A DNA stretch of 64,000 bases from an uncultured Treponema sp. (GTDB lineage Bacteria > Spirochaetota > Spirochaetia > Treponematales > Treponemataceae): positions 22,818 to 86,817 of the forward strand of contig CAKUZR010000010.1 in assembly GCA_934718065.1 (NCBI GenBank). Direction: 5' to 3'. Numbering within the stretch: position 1 is the first letter of the stretch; each line of letters opens with the position of its first letter. This document shows positions 53,349 through 61,732 of the stretch, one piece after another. A model generated the notes under the pieces. It searched no databases and had not been told where the DNA came from. It was given only the letters and a program-made list of their open reading frames with translations. Made by a program: the position numbers and the translations under genes.

Positions 53349-54698
53349 ATGCAGCAACGAAACGGCCACGAGCTTTTAAAGCGGTACATTTTTTTCTTTC
53401 TTGGAATTTGCCTTAACGCATTTGGAATTGCTCTTTTTACGCGCTCAAAACTTGGAACAGGCCCGACATCCTGCATTCCCTATGTTGTGAGCCTGAAATC
53501 CGGGCTTTCTTTTGGAACATGCACGTTCCTTTTCAACTTTCTGCTTCTTCTGATTCAAATTCTTCTGTTAAGGAAAAAATTTCCAAAATACCAGCTGCTC
53601 CAGCTTCCTGTAACGCTTCTTTTTTCAATTTTGATTGACGGCGCCATGAAACTGACTTCGTTTGTAAACCCGGACGTTTACTGGCTTGCCCTTTTGTACA
53701 ATATTCTGGGATGCGTTTTCCGCGCGGCCGGAGTAAGCTGCCAGGTTACCGCCGATGTTGTCATGCTTTCAACCGAGGCTTTTGTAAAGGCAATTTCCGA
53801 AGTCACAAAAAAGGAATTTTCATGGATAAAGCTGTTTTTCGACATTTTCATGGCGGCGGTGGCAATCGCGCTTTCATATCTTCTTCTTGGACATCTTGAA
53901 TCGGTGCGGGAAGGAACTCTTATAATCGTTCTGCTTGTAGGGCCGGTTTCGCATTATTTTACGCAAAGGCTGAGCTTTACAAACTATGTTTTTGAAAACG
54001 AAAGCGAGCTTGTTTTTGAGCCGAAGCTTAAAATCAGCAGCTCAAAGCGGATTGTGATTACTGTAACTTCTGAAGCTGGAAGCGGCGGAAGAATCATTGC
54101 GAAAATTCTGGGAATAAAGCTGAAAATTCCGGTGTACGACAAGGAGCTTGTTGACCTGGTTGCGCAGGAAGGCGGATTCACAAAAAAATTCGTTCAGGAG
54201 CACAACGAAATTCTTTACAGAAGCACCGCGGAGGCGTTCATTCAAAACAACTACGCGGCGGAGGATTTTCATTCAAAAAGCTACAAGAAACTTTTTAACG
54301 CGCAGGAAAATGTCATTTCAAGGCTTGCAGAAAAAGAAAACTGCATAATTGTTGGGCACTGCTCAAATTTCATTCTGAAAAACGACAAAAACGCAATGCA
54401 CATTCTTATCACCGCGGACATGAAGCACAGAATCACTTACATAAGCGAAAAATACGGCTTGAACAGGCGGAGCGCACAGAAAAAAATCAGGAAGCAGGAC
54501 CGCAACACATGGGAATTCTATATGCATTTCACAAACCAGGACTGGAAGGCGAGCAACAATTATCACCTTTGCCTTGACTCAACGCTTTTTGGCTACGAAG
54601 GAACTGCCGATATAATAGAAGAAATTGTAAAAAAGAACTACACAAACACTCCGAGCATAAAAGTCAAGGAACTGATAACAAAGTACAAACTAAATTGA
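53349..54698 (+). CDS. YczE-like membrane domain fused to cytidylate kinase-like domain
   Basis: 449 residues from ATG 53349. Residues 1-205 form a YczE/YitT-like membrane domain with five or six segments and the motif FGIALFTRSKLGTGPTSCIP. Residues about 230-430 match cytidylate kinase-like (AAA_26/Cytidylate_kin2) proteins: VITVTSEAGSGGRIIAKILG, KIPVYDKELVDLVAQEGG, ENCIIVGHCSNFILK and RRSAQKKIRKQDRNTWEFYM. The fusion suggests phosphorylation or nucleotide sensing at the membrane; substrate unknown. YczE-type and kinase-like proteins are known separately, and sometimes as fusions in Firmicutes and spirochaetes. Confidence 0.85.
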   Translation: MQQRNGHELLKRYIFFFLGICLNAFGIALFTRSKLGTGPTSCIPYVVSLKSGLSFGTCTFLFNFLLLLIQILLLRKKFPKYQLLQLPVTLLFSILIDGAMKLTSFVNPDVYWLALLYNILGCVFRAAGVSCQVTADVVMLSTEAFVKAISEVTKKEFSWIKLFFDIFMAAVAIALSYLLLGHLESVREGTLIIVLLVGPVSHYFTQRLSFTNYVFENESELVFEPKLKISSSKRIVITVTSEAGSGGRIIAKILGIKLKIPVYDKELVDLVAQEGGFTKKFVQEHNEILYRSTAEAFIQNNYAAEDFHSKSYKKLFNAQENVISRLAEKENCIIVGHCSNFILKNDKNAMHILITADMKHRITYISEKYGLNRRSAQKKIRKQDRNTWEFYMHFTNQDWKASNNYHLCLDSTLFGYEGTADIIEEIVKKNYTNTPSIKVKELITKYKLN

Positions 54699-54766
54699 AT
54701 TATCAATTGTAAAAGCATTTCAAAAGTTATAAGATAAAAAAATATAAAACTCAAATTGGAGTTAAT

Positions 54767-56554
54767 ATGCAAAAATTGTTATCCCAGTTGCTTCCCGCTT
54801 TTGCTCATCAGGCTGTTGCGGCAGACGGAACAACTTTGACCGCAGATTCAGACATTGCGAATATCAGCATTTCAAATCTTGTTTTTGATTCCAGGGAAGT
54901 TACCGAAGGCGCGCTTTATTTTGCCTTGCCCGGAACCCATATAAACGGAAATGAATTTATTCCGCAGGCAATAGAAAAAGGCGCGAACGCAATTGTTTTT
55001 GAAGGCGAACTTTCAGAAGAAATCAAACGGAAATCAGCAGAGCTTATTGCAAAACGCCACATTCAGAATTTGATTGGAGAAACCAGAAACGGCGAGCCTT
55101 TCTACGACGAGGCGGCGAAATATCCTGTTCCGGCATTCATAAAAGTTGAGTCGAGCCGCTTTGCAATGTCGCCGGTTTCTGATGCGTTCTATGACTTTCC
55201 TTCAAAAAAGCTGGTTGTAATTGGCGTTACAGGAACTGAAGGAAAATCCTCAACAGTTTCGTTCATCTGGCAGCTTTTAAAGCTGTGCGGTGAAAAAGCC
55301 GGTTTTATCTCAACAGTTGAATATTCTTTCGGCGGAGAAGCTCTTCCGAATCCGCAGCATCAGACAACGCCGGAAGCCCCGATAATTCATCATCACCTGA
55401 ACGAAATGCTTCTGAACGGCTGCAAATATGCGGTTGTGGAATCTTCGTCGCACGGACTTTCCGCAAAAACAAACCGGCTGGGAAATGTTCTTTTTGACTG
55501 CGGCGTTTTTATGAACGTAACGCTGGAACATCTTGAATTCCACAAGAATTTTGAAACTTACAGAAACGACAAGGCGAATCTTTTCCGCGCGCTGGACAAG
55601 CATGACCACATAAAAACAATCGCCGGCGTAAAAACAAAAATTCCTTCAATCGGAATTGTAAACCTTGAAGACCCAAGCGCGGATTTTTTTATAAAATCAA
55701 CAAAAAAGCACGTCTACGGATTCACATCTGAAGGAAAAGCCGGAAAAAGCGCGGCGGAAACAGGCGCGGAAGCAGTTCCTCTGCCTAAAATTCCGGAAAC
55801 TTTGCGCTTCATGAAAGCTGAAAACATTGCCTCGGCGCGGTTCGGGCTTGACTTTACAATAATTGCGGACGGTGAAAACGCCAGCTTCCCGGAAAACTTC
55901 GACCCTGTGCTTCCGCGCGAACACAAGCGGCTTTCCGTTCAGGCGAAAGTTCCGGGCGCGTTCAACACATACAACATCATGGCGGCGCTGATTGCGGTTT
56001 CATCTGTAACCGGGAAAAATTTCTCTGAGATTGCGGAGCATCTGCCGGAGCTGAAGCCGGTCAAAGGAAGAATGACGATGATTGAAAAAGGCCAGCCGTT
56101 CGAGCTGATTGTTGACTATGCCCATACACCAAGCTCATTTGAAACAATATTTCCTCCGCTCAAAAAACGCTGCGCCGGACGCATTTTCGCGCTTTTCGGA
56201 AGCGGCGGCGAGCGCGACCTTACAAAACGCCCGCTTCAAGGAGAAATTGCGGCGCGCTTCTGCGACTTTGTTGTTCTTGCAGACGAAGACCCGCGCGGCG
56301 AAGATCCGACTGAACTTTTAAAAGGAATTGCAGTCGGCGCGGAAAAAGCAGGAATGAAACTTGGCGAAAACCTTTTCATCATTCCAGACAGAAAAAAGGC
56401 AATCCGCGAAACTTTGAAAAAAGCTCAGAAAGGCGACATTGTCCTTCTTCTTGGAAAAAGCCACGAAAATTCAATAATATACAAAGACTACACAATGCCT
56501 TACGATGAAATCAGCGAGGCAGAAAAAGCTCTTGCGGAGCTTGGCTATAAATAA
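54767..56554 (+). CDS. murE: UDP-MurNAc-tripeptide synthetase MurE
   Basis: 595 residues, longer than usual (about 490-510) because of extra loops near 75-120 and 310-370. It adds the third residue to the peptidoglycan stem peptide. The ATP-binding loop is VTGTEGKSSTVSF near 151. The site where DNPR recognises meso-diaminopimelate reads DEDPRGEDP near 507-515, so the substrate may not be meso-DAP; treponemes are known for ornithine at this position. GGAG precedes the ATG. First gene of the murE-ddl-murD group. Confidence 0.93.
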   Translation: MQKLLSQLLPAFAHQAVAADGTTLTADSDIANISISNLVFDSREVTEGALYFALPGTHINGNEFIPQAIEKGANAIVFEGELSEEIKRKSAELIAKRHIQNLIGETRNGEPFYDEAAKYPVPAFIKVESSRFAMSPVSDAFYDFPSKKLVVIGVTGTEGKSSTVSFIWQLLKLCGEKAGFISTVEYSFGGEALPNPQHQTTPEAPIIHHHLNEMLLNGCKYAVVESSSHGLSAKTNRLGNVLFDCGVFMNVTLEHLEFHKNFETYRNDKANLFRALDKHDHIKTIAGVKTKIPSIGIVNLEDPSADFFIKSTKKHVYGFTSEGKAGKSAAETGAEAVPLPKIPETLRFMKAENIASARFGLDFTIIADGENASFPENFDPVLPREHKRLSVQAKVPGAFNTYNIMAALIAVSSVTGKNFSEIAEHLPELKPVKGRMTMIEKGQPFELIVDYAHTPSSFETIFPPLKKRCAGRIFALFGSGGERDLTKRPLQGEIAARFCDFVVLADEDPRGEDPTELLKGIAVGAEKAGMKLGENLFIIPDRKKAIRETLKKAQKGDIVLLLGKSHENSIIYKDYTMPYDEISEAEKALAELGYK

Positions 56555-56569
56555 ATTTCTGGAGATATT

Positions 56570-57697
56570 ATGAACATTGCATTGATTTACGGCGGACGTA
56601 GCGGCGAGCACGAAATTTCACTGGTTTCAGCAGCCTCAATTGCGCGCGGAATTGATAAAAAAAACAGCGTGACTCTTATTGGAATCACAAAAGACGGGCG
56701 CTGGTTTTTACAGAGCAAAAATGAATACGAAAGAATTTGCAGCGACAAAAACGCTTCATTTAAAATAGAAGAATCTGAGGAAAACAAGATTTCAGTCGTT
56801 CCAGGCGGAAAAACAAAAGCCTTCTGCACAAAAAACGGCCCGCTCGAAATCGATGTGTTTTTCCCTGCTCTTCACGGAACTTACGGCGAGGACGGAACAA
56901 TCCAGGGACTTCTGGACATGGCGGACATTCCGTACGTCGGCTGCTCAACAATGGCTTCCGCTTTGACAATGGACAAAGAAAAAACAAAGCAGATTTTAAA
57001 ATCCGCGGAAATTCCAGTCGTTCCGTACATCTGCATAAAACGCTGCGACCTGAACAACAGCCAGCGTTACGACGAAATTTTCCAGCGCTGCATAGACGAG
57101 CTCGGCTTTCCGCTGTTCATAAAACCGTGCTGCGCCGGCTCTTCAAACGGAGCGAACAAAGCTGAAAATCCAAAGGAACTTTCATTCTATCTTATGGAAG
57201 CATTCACCTGGGACGACAAAGTTCTTGTGGAAAAAGCCGTGAACGCCCAGGAAGTTGAATGTTCTGTAACCGGAAATTCCACCACCGCGAACCCGAACAA
57301 CGAATCGGAAACCGTGCGCGCGTACATTCCGGGCGAAATTCAGCCGACGCATACATTCTACGATTTTGACGCGAAATACAACGACCCGAACGGAGCGGAG
57401 CTTCTGATTCCGGCGGACATTTCCACAGATTTAATAGAAACAATCCGCACAACAGCCGTTCAAGCCTACAAGGCGCTGGACTGCTCAGGCCTTAGCCGCG
57501 TGGATTTTTTCATCGACAAGGACACAGGCGCGCTCTACCTGAACGAAATAAACACATTGCCGGGCTTCACCTCAATCAGCATGTTCCCGAAAATGTGCGA
57601 AAAAGCCGGACTTCAGTTTCAGGAGCTGGTAAAACTTCTGCTTGAAGAAGCCGTTCTGCGCTACAAAGCAAAATCAGCATTGACAACATCAAGATAA
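56570..57697 (+). CDS. ddl: D-alanine--D-alanine ligase
   Basis: 375 residues. It makes the D-Ala-D-Ala dipeptide. ATP-grasp signatures: YGGRSGEHEISLVSAASI at 5-22, FPALHGTYGEDGTIQGLLD near 97-115, PLFIKPCCAGSSNGANKA near 183 and the metal-binding LYLNEINTLPGFTSISMFP near 323. GGAG lies ahead of the start, 15 bp after murE. A GC-rich hairpin region separates it from murD. Confidence 0.97.
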   Translation: MNIALIYGGRSGEHEISLVSAASIARGIDKKNSVTLIGITKDGRWFLQSKNEYERICSDKNASFKIEESEENKISVVPGGKTKAFCTKNGPLEIDVFFPALHGTYGEDGTIQGLLDMADIPYVGCSTMASALTMDKEKTKQILKSAEIPVVPYICIKRCDLNNSQRYDEIFQRCIDELGFPLFIKPCCAGSSNGANKAENPKELSFYLMEAFTWDDKVLVEKAVNAQEVECSVTGNSTTANPNNESETVRAYIPGEIQPTHTFYDFDAKYNDPNGAELLIPADISTDLIETIRTTAVQAYKALDCSGLSRVDFFIDKDTGALYLNEINTLPGFTSISMFPKMCEKAGLQFQELVKLLLEEAVLRYKAKSALTTSR

Positions 57698-57700
57698 GGA

Positions 57701-57775
57701 AGGGCGGAAAACCGCCCTACGGCTCAAACCTGCGGTTTTCGCCTACCCACCTTGCGGGGGTTCGCGCCCCCGCAA
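57701..57775 (+). promoter_or_regulatory. GC-rich hairpins between ddl and murD
   Basis: AGGGCGG-AAAA-CCGCCCT (57701-57718) and TTGCGGGGG-TTCGCG-CCCCCGCAA (57752-57775) are perfect hairpins. GCGGTTTTCGCC (57732-57743) can instead pair with the GGCGGAAAACCGC of the first hairpin, giving mutually exclusive structures. No T-run follows. It may be an attenuator, mRNA-stabilising stem or a dispersed repeat. Confidence 0.5.
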
Positions 57776-57804
57776 CGCCCCGCGGAATTTTTCAGGAGTT
57801 CAAA

Positions 57805-59328
57805 ATGTATTCATACAAGCCAGGCTGCACATTCCAGACATTGGAAGATATAAAAGGCAAAAATATTGTTGTAATGGGACTAGGACTTAACGGCGGCGGA
57901 GAAGCGTGCGTCCGCTTTTTTTTAAGGCACGGCGCAAACGTGCTCGCAACCGACATGAAAACCGCAGAGCAGCTCCAGCCAACAATCAAAAGGCTTTCAG
58001 ATGACCCGGAAATTGACACGAGCCGGCTTCAGTACAGGCTTGGCGAACATAAAACAGAAGATTTCCAGAACGCCGACTGCGTAATAAAAAATCCAGGCGT
58101 AAAAATCGAAGGAAACAAATATCTTGCCGCGGCAAAAAACATCGAGACAGATATTTCAATTTTTCTGCATTTCACAAAAGCTCCGGTAATCGCCGTAACC
58201 GGAAGCAAAGGAAAATCTTCCACAGTCAGCGCAATAAACTACGGACTTAACAAAGCCGGATTCACCGCATTTCTTGGCGGAAACATCACCGTAAGCCCGC
58301 TTACATTTCTTGAGCAAACGAACGAAAAAACTCCTGTTGTGCTGGAGCTTTCATCATGGCAGCTTGCGGACTTGCGCGGAAGAAACGCGCTTAAGCCAAA
58401 AATCTGCATAATAACAAAAATCGTTCCCGACCACCAGAACTGGTACCATGCGATGGAGCCTTACGTTGCCGACAAGCGTTTGATTTATGCAGACCAGACT
58501 TCTTCCGACTATTCAATATTCGACTTTGAAGGCGACGAGCCGGGAACAGGCCCGGAATCAGGCGGAACCTGGGGCGATTTTTTTGCATCCGAAACAAAGG
58601 GAACTGTGCTCCGCTACGCAAAATCAAAGCTGCCGGAAGAAATTTTCGGCGTTTACCAGGACAAAGACCAGGACGGAAATTTCCGCGGCATGGCAATTCT
58701 TACAGGAATGAAAGAACCGGAAACAATCCTGAAAAATCTTATTGTTCCGGGCGACCACATGAAAATCAACGCGCTGAACGCCGCGCTCGTCCTTCGCCTG
58801 ATGGGCGTTCCTTCAACGCAGTGCGTGGAAATCATGTCCACCTGGCCGGGAATCGACCACCGCCTTCAGTTTTTCCACGAATACAAAAGCAAAGCCGGCG
58901 GAACGTTCCGCTTCTACAACGACAGCTGCGCCACAGTTCCTGAAGCGGCGGCCGCGGCAAGCCAGTCATTCGGAAAACCAGTCTATCTTCTGACAGGCGG
59001 AACAGACAAAGGACTTGAACTTACGCCGCTCGCAGAAACTCTTTCCGGAAAAATCAAAAATTCAATTCCGGCAAAATCGCTCTATCTTCTAAAAGGAAGC
59101 GCGACAGACAAAATCGTTCCGGAGCTTGACTCAGAAAATGTAAGTTACAGCGGTCCGTTCGCCAGCCTGAACGAAATGCTTTCAGCCCTAAAAAACGAAA
59201 TTGAAAATTCAACGCAGAAAGACGAAATTGTAGTTTTCAGCCCGGGCGCAACCAGCTTCGGAATGTTCGCCAACGAATTTGACCGCGGAAACAAATTTAT
59301 GCAGTCAGTTAAAGAAATATTCAAATAA
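57805..59328 (+). CDS. murD: UDP-N-acetylmuramoyl-L-alanine--D-glutamate ligase
   Basis: 507 residues. It adds D-Glu to UDP-MurNAc-L-Ala. An N-terminal Rossmann-like domain (VVMGLGLNGGGEACVRFFL near 22-40), the ATP-binding loop VTGSKGKSSTVSA near 132 and the C-terminal domain with GIDHRLQFFHEY near 350 and FYNDSCATVPEAAAAA near 371 are present. Longer than typical MurD (about 440). AGGAG precedes the ATG. The next gene follows after 18 bp. Confidence 0.93.
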   Translation: MYSYKPGCTFQTLEDIKGKNIVVMGLGLNGGGEACVRFFLRHGANVLATDMKTAEQLQPTIKRLSDDPEIDTSRLQYRLGEHKTEDFQNADCVIKNPGVKIEGNKYLAAAKNIETDISIFLHFTKAPVIAVTGSKGKSSTVSAINYGLNKAGFTAFLGGNITVSPLTFLEQTNEKTPVVLELSSWQLADLRGRNALKPKICIITKIVPDHQNWYHAMEPYVADKRLIYADQTSSDYSIFDFEGDEPGTGPESGGTWGDFFASETKGTVLRYAKSKLPEEIFGVYQDKDQDGNFRGMAILTGMKEPETILKNLIVPGDHMKINALNAALVLRLMGVPSTQCVEIMSTWPGIDHRLQFFHEYKSKAGGTFRFYNDSCATVPEAAAAASQSFGKPVYLLTGGTDKGLELTPLAETLSGKIKNSIPAKSLYLLKGSATDKIVPELDSENVSYSGPFASLNEMLSALKNEIENSTQKDEIVVFSPGATSFGMFANEFDRGNKFMQSVKEIFK

Positions 59329-59334
59329 ATATGC

Positions 59335-59340
59335 TACAAT
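59335..59340 (+). promoter_or_regulatory. Putative -10 box before the peptidase lipoprotein gene
   Basis: TACAAT six bases before ATG 59347 with no Shine-Dalgarno site; an internal leaderless start after murD is possible. Confidence 0.35.
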
Positions 59341-59346
59341 AAATTT

Positions 59347-60258
59347 ATGTTTTTTAAAAAGATTCCAGCGTTTCTTCTTTTGCTTTTTTTTGCCGCCAGC
59401 TGCAACGCCCAGACGTTGAACCAGTTCAACCTGCCGTTTCCAAAATGGTGGGAGCCGGCGAATCTTTCTGTTTTCAAGGAAGCGTATCCAGACGTAAAAT
59501 TTTCCGCTGAATACGACAATGAAAAAAAAGACTATCTGATTCACATCTTTACAAAAAAAGGTGAAAAAATAACGGAAACAAAACTTTTCTGGTGCGAAGG
59601 ACGTTTTCTTCCTGAAGAGCAGCTTCCGAACAAAGAAAAATACAGAAGAATGCTCTACAAATACCAGAGCGAGCCTAAATCCCCGGAAACTTTCACGCAG
59701 GAAGACATTGAGCGCATCAAAAATTTCACTTCCAGGGAAAACCGCGCGAACGGCGCAATCGATCCGCCGTTTCTTTTCAACGCAATCTACGACTGCGAAA
59801 CCAGGGCTTCAACTGAAAGCCACATTGTAACAATTCCGTTTCTTACAAAAAGCATAAATGTCCACGAAAAAATCGCCGCGCCGCTAAAACGAATCAGCGA
59901 AAAAATTATGGCGCTTCCAAAAGACGCGGAAATGGAAAATTTTCTTTCAACGCTTTCAAGGACAGACGGATTTGCGTGGAGAACAGTCCGCGACACACAG
60001 TCACGCTCTTTTCATAGCATAGGACTTGCAATCGACATTCTGCCAAAAGGCTATTACCAGAAAGTCATTTACTGGAGCTGGCAGAAGCAGCTTCGCCCGG
60101 ACGACTGGTTCATGACTCCGCTTGAAAAACGCTGGTCGCCGCCAAAAAAAGTGATAAAAATTTTCGAGGAAGAAGGATTTATCTGGGGCGGAACCTGGGC
60201 AGTCTGGGACAATATGCACTTTGAATATCACCCGGAGCTTTTAATATACTCAAAATAA
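59347..60258 (+). CDS. M15-like D-Ala-D-Ala carboxypeptidase lipoprotein
   Basis: 303 residues. Signal peptide with lipobox FAASC (Cys19). The C-terminal half carries the zinc signature of M15/VanY-type peptidases: S221-x-H223-x-x-G226-x-A-x-D230 (SFHSIGLAID) and a late histidine, H291 in NMHFEY. The N-terminal 100 residues are unassigned. It probably trims peptidoglycan stem peptides in the periplasm, which fits its position after murE-ddl-murD. A strong terminator follows. Confidence 0.85.
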   Translation: MFFKKIPAFLLLLFFAASCNAQTLNQFNLPFPKWWEPANLSVFKEAYPDVKFSAEYDNEKKDYLIHIFTKKGEKITETKLFWCEGRFLPEEQLPNKEKYRRMLYKYQSEPKSPETFTQEDIERIKNFTSRENRANGAIDPPFLFNAIYDCETRASTESHIVTIPFLTKSINVHEKIAAPLKRISEKIMALPKDAEMENFLSTLSRTDGFAWRTVRDTQSRSFHSIGLAIDILPKGYYQKVIYWSWQKQLRPDDWFMTPLEKRWSPPKKVIKIFEEEGFIWGGTWAVWDNMHFEYHPELLIYSK

Positions 60259-60272
60259 CAGAACCATTCATA

Positions 60273-60311
60273 AAAAATGGGCTGTCCTTTCTTTTTGGAC
60301 AGCCCATTTTT
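60273..60311 (+). terminator. Bidirectional intrinsic terminator
   Basis: AAAAATGGGCTGTCC (60273-60287) pairs perfectly with GGACAGCCCATTTTT (60297-60311). It lies between the convergent peptidase gene and purA. Confidence 0.9.
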
Positions 60312-60323
60312 ATTCAGCTATTT

Positions 60324-61550
60324 TTATTTTTTCCAAATCTTTTCGCGGTTGAAAGTCTGGTTTCGGTCCGGACCAACAGAAACAATTCCAACTTTTGTAT
60401 CGCAGTAGCTTTCAATAAAGTCAATGTATGCCTTTGCATTTTTTGGAAGCTGGCTGTATTTTGAAAGTTTTGTTATATCCTGTTTCCAGCCCTTGAATTT
60501 CTGCAGAACCGGCTTCGCCTTGTTAAGCTCAGGAATTGAAGTCGGGAAATCTGTTACAACTTTTCCGTCAATATCATAAGCAACGCAGGCTTCAATTTCG
60601 TCCATTTCATCGTAAACATCAAGGTGAGTCAAAACCAAAGAATCAATTGAATTTACATGGCAGGCATAGCGCAAAGCCACAAGGTCAAGATAACCGCAGC
60701 GGCGCGCACGGCCAGTTGTTACGCCAAATTCATTTCCAGTCTTTCTAACGTAATCGCAAAGCTCGCCCTCTGAATCCGCATTGAATTCTGTAGGCATAGG
60801 TCCGTTTCCTACGCGGGTTTCGTAAGCCTTGAAAACACCGTAAATCTTGTCAATCGCGCGCGGACCAATTCCAGCGCCGGAAGAAGCTCCGTAAGAACCA
60901 GAAGCACCTGAAGAAACATAAGGATATGTTCCAGAATCAATATCAAGCATAGCTCCCTGCGCGCCTTCAAAAAGAATGTTTTCCTTGCGGACAGCCCACA
61001 TTTTTGCGGCAATGTCAATGCGCATTTTTAAAAGCTGTTCTTTGTATTTATTCAGGAATTCCTGGTCTTCCTTTTCAAGGTCGTTCCATTTTTCTTCCCA
61101 GTCAAGATCTGCAAGACGGATTCCGTCGCGTTCAGCTTTCTGGGAATATGTTGTTCCAATTCCGCGTCCAGTTGTTCCAATCGGGCGTTTTCGGGCAGCA
61201 TCGCGCTCTTTGTCCATTTTTCGGTATCCAGGAAGAGTAATGTGCGCGCGGTCAGAAATAAACACACGGCCTTCCCAGTTAATTCCGTTGTCAGTAAGCA
61301 TCTGAAGCTCGTTGAACAAGGCTTCCGGCTCAATAACCATTCCAGAACCAAGAATTACAGCCTTCTCCGGGTACAAAATTCCAGACGGAACCTGATGCAA
61401 AGCATATTTTTTGCCATCTACAACAATTGTGTGTCCAGCATTCGCGCCGCCAGCAAAACGGCATACATACTTGGCATCCTGAGCAAGATAGTCAACAATC
61501 TTTCCTTTACCTTCGTCACCCCACTGGGCGCCCATTACAACAACATTCAT
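60324..61550 (-). CDS. purA: Adenylosuccinate synthetase
   Basis: 408 residues from ATG 61550 (AGAGGA upstream); the frame open to 61616 has no homology. It converts IMP and aspartate to adenylosuccinate with GTP. The start MNVVVMGAQWGDEGKGK includes the P-loop and catalytic Asp, followed by FAGGANAGHTIV, GTTGRGIGTTYSQKAERDGI and TTGRARRCGYLDL near 275. A little shorter than E. coli PurA (432). Confidence 0.97.
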   Translation of the reverse strand: MNVVVMGAQWGDEGKGKIVDYLAQDAKYVCRFAGGANAGHTIVVDGKKYALHQVPSGILYPEKAVILGSGMVIEPEALFNELQMLTDNGINWEGRVFISDRAHITLPGYRKMDKERDAARKRPIGTTGRGIGTTYSQKAERDGIRLADLDWEEKWNDLEKEDQEFLNKYKEQLLKMRIDIAAKMWAVRKENILFEGAQGAMLDIDSGTYPYVSSGASGSYGASSGAGIGPRAIDKIYGVFKAYETRVGNGPMPTEFNADSEGELCDYVRKTGNEFGVTTGRARRCGYLDLVALRYACHVNSIDSLVLTHLDVYDEMDEIEACVAYDIDGKVVTDFPTSIPELNKAKPVLQKFKGWKQDITKLSKYSQLPKNAKAYIDFIESYCDTKVGIVSVGPDRNQTFNREKIWKK

Positions 61551-61712
61551 AGATCCTCTTTCCTGCAGAATCATCGCGGGAATTAGAAAAAAATTTTGTA
61601 AAAACGCCACAAACAATGCAGCTTCTGTTTTTACTTAAAAATGTTATCACAAACAGAACTTTTACTCAATTAAAGTATGAATTTAACAGCTTTTTAACAA
61701 AATTTTATATTT

Positions 61713-61732
61713 CGGGTGGCTTTTGCCCGGCT
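61713..61732 (-). repeat. 20 bp string shared with the GC-rich segment at 39.0 kb
   Basis: On the minus strand AGCCGGGCAAAAGCCACCCG, identical to 39048-39067. It begins at the stop codon of the HD-GYP gene. Probably a fragment of a dispersed repeat. Confidence 0.6.

Noticed and set aside
57752..57775. tRNA T-arm suggested by GGGGGTTCGCGCCCCC
   Set aside because: Loop lacks the invariant A58, and no acceptor, D or anticodon arms surround it.
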